In this document: positions 6,919-7,105 of the stretch, piece by piece
Numbering within the stretch: the first letter of the stretch is position 1
Layout of the letters: the number at the start of each line of letters is the position of its first letter
Assembly (NCBI GenBank): GCA_029937205.1
Contig: JAPYQV010000138.1
Location: 1-7,105, forward strand
Length of the DNA stretch: 7,105 bases
Reading direction: 5' to 3'
Source: Alphaproteobacteria bacterium
GTDB lineage: Bacteria; Pseudomonadota; Alphaproteobacteria; UBA828
The notes under the pieces: generated by a model
Database searches by the model: none
The model's input: only the letters and a program-made list of their open reading frames with translations
What the model was told of the DNA's origin: nothing
Position numbers and translations under genes: made by a program

Positions 6919-6922
6919 GGGA
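6917..6922 (+). promoter_or_regulatory. Ribosome binding site of sdhD
   Basis: GAGGGA overlaps the sdhC stop codon, with 6 bases before the ATG at 6929. This arrangement suits coupled translation of the two anchor subunits. Confidence 0.6.
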
Positions 6923-6928
6923 ACCAAG

Positions 6929-7105
6929 ATGAGCATTCAGACCCCGCTGGCCCGCGTTCGTTATTTGGGCTCCGCCAAGGAGGGCAGCAATCATTGGTGG
7001 TGGCAACGTCTGACGGCGCTGTTACTGGTGCCGCTATCGCTCTGGTTCGTCGCCTCGATCTGGTGGCTGGTAATCGGCGGCGCAACCTATGACGCCTTCC
7101 AGGAC
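6929..7105 (+). CDS. sdhD: Succinate dehydrogenase hydrophobic membrane anchor subunit (3' partial)
   Basis: Second membrane anchor of complex II, which completes the haem b/quinone site with SdhC. Only the first 59 codons are present; the gene continues past the window. The N-terminus MSIQTPLARVRYLGSAKEG is followed by SNHWWWQRLTALLLVPLSLW, the typical alphaproteobacterial SdhD pattern (GSAKxG..HWWxQR). The first membrane segment is at about residues 30-50. The haem histidine expected later in the protein is outside the window. Position after sdhC with a good ribosome site supports the call; sdhA and sdhB are expected downstream but not seen. Confidence 0.93.
   Translation, partial: MSIQTPLARVRYLGSAKEGSNHWWWQRLTALLLVPLSLWFVASIWWLVIGGATYDAFQD

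Noticed and set aside
6903..7085. 60-residue open frame on the - strand at the right edge
   Set aside because: It overlaps antisense the clear SdhD N-terminus and shows no protein-like motif.

Overview
The window is a stretch of high-GC (around 60 % by eye), gene-dense bacterial chromosome with all genes on the + strand. It looks like an alphaproteobacterium, probably Rhodospirillales-like. The evidence is the gene order leuC-leuD-leuB-asd, the alphaproteobacterial style of the SdhC and SdhD N-termini (PLSPHLQIYR; LGSAKEG...HWW.QR), and a free-standing CitE-like lyase beside the sdh operon. The taxonomic call is inference from protein style and synteny, not from a marker gene.

Region 1 (1-4139) is biosynthetic. 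It holds leuC (5' end cut by the window edge), leuD, leuB and asd, with gaps of 2, 29 and 15 bp, so they are very likely co-transcribed. LeuCD isomerises 2-isopropylmalate to 3-isopropylmalate, and LeuB oxidises and decarboxylates that to 2-ketoisocaproate, the direct precursor of leucine. Asd makes aspartate semialdehyde for lysine/diaminopimelate, threonine and methionine.

Region 2 (4140-6417) has two genes. The first encodes a five-TPR protein fused to a GT-B-like glycosyltransferase domain, with an unknown acceptor. The second is a CitE/malyl-CoA-lyase-like enzyme of the HpcH/HpaI aldolase superfamily. They overlap by 4 bp (GTGA), which suggests translational coupling. The only gap before them is 26 bp and contains a small hairpin.

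Region 3 (6418-7105) is a 105-bp intergenic stretch with a plausible sigma70-type promoter (TTGACG, 17 bp, TTAAAT). It is followed by sdhC and the first 59 codons of sdhD, the membrane anchors of succinate dehydrogenase (complex II). sdhD runs off the window, and sdhA and sdhB would be expected next.

Apart from the TPR/glycosyltransferase gene, whose role is open, this is ordinary core-metabolism sequence. I see no mobile element, CRISPR array, tRNA, rRNA, phage gene or defence system. The points most worth a second look are the TPR-glycosyltransferase, the substrate of the lone CitE-like lyase, and the regulatory details around 4140-4160 and 6434-6493.
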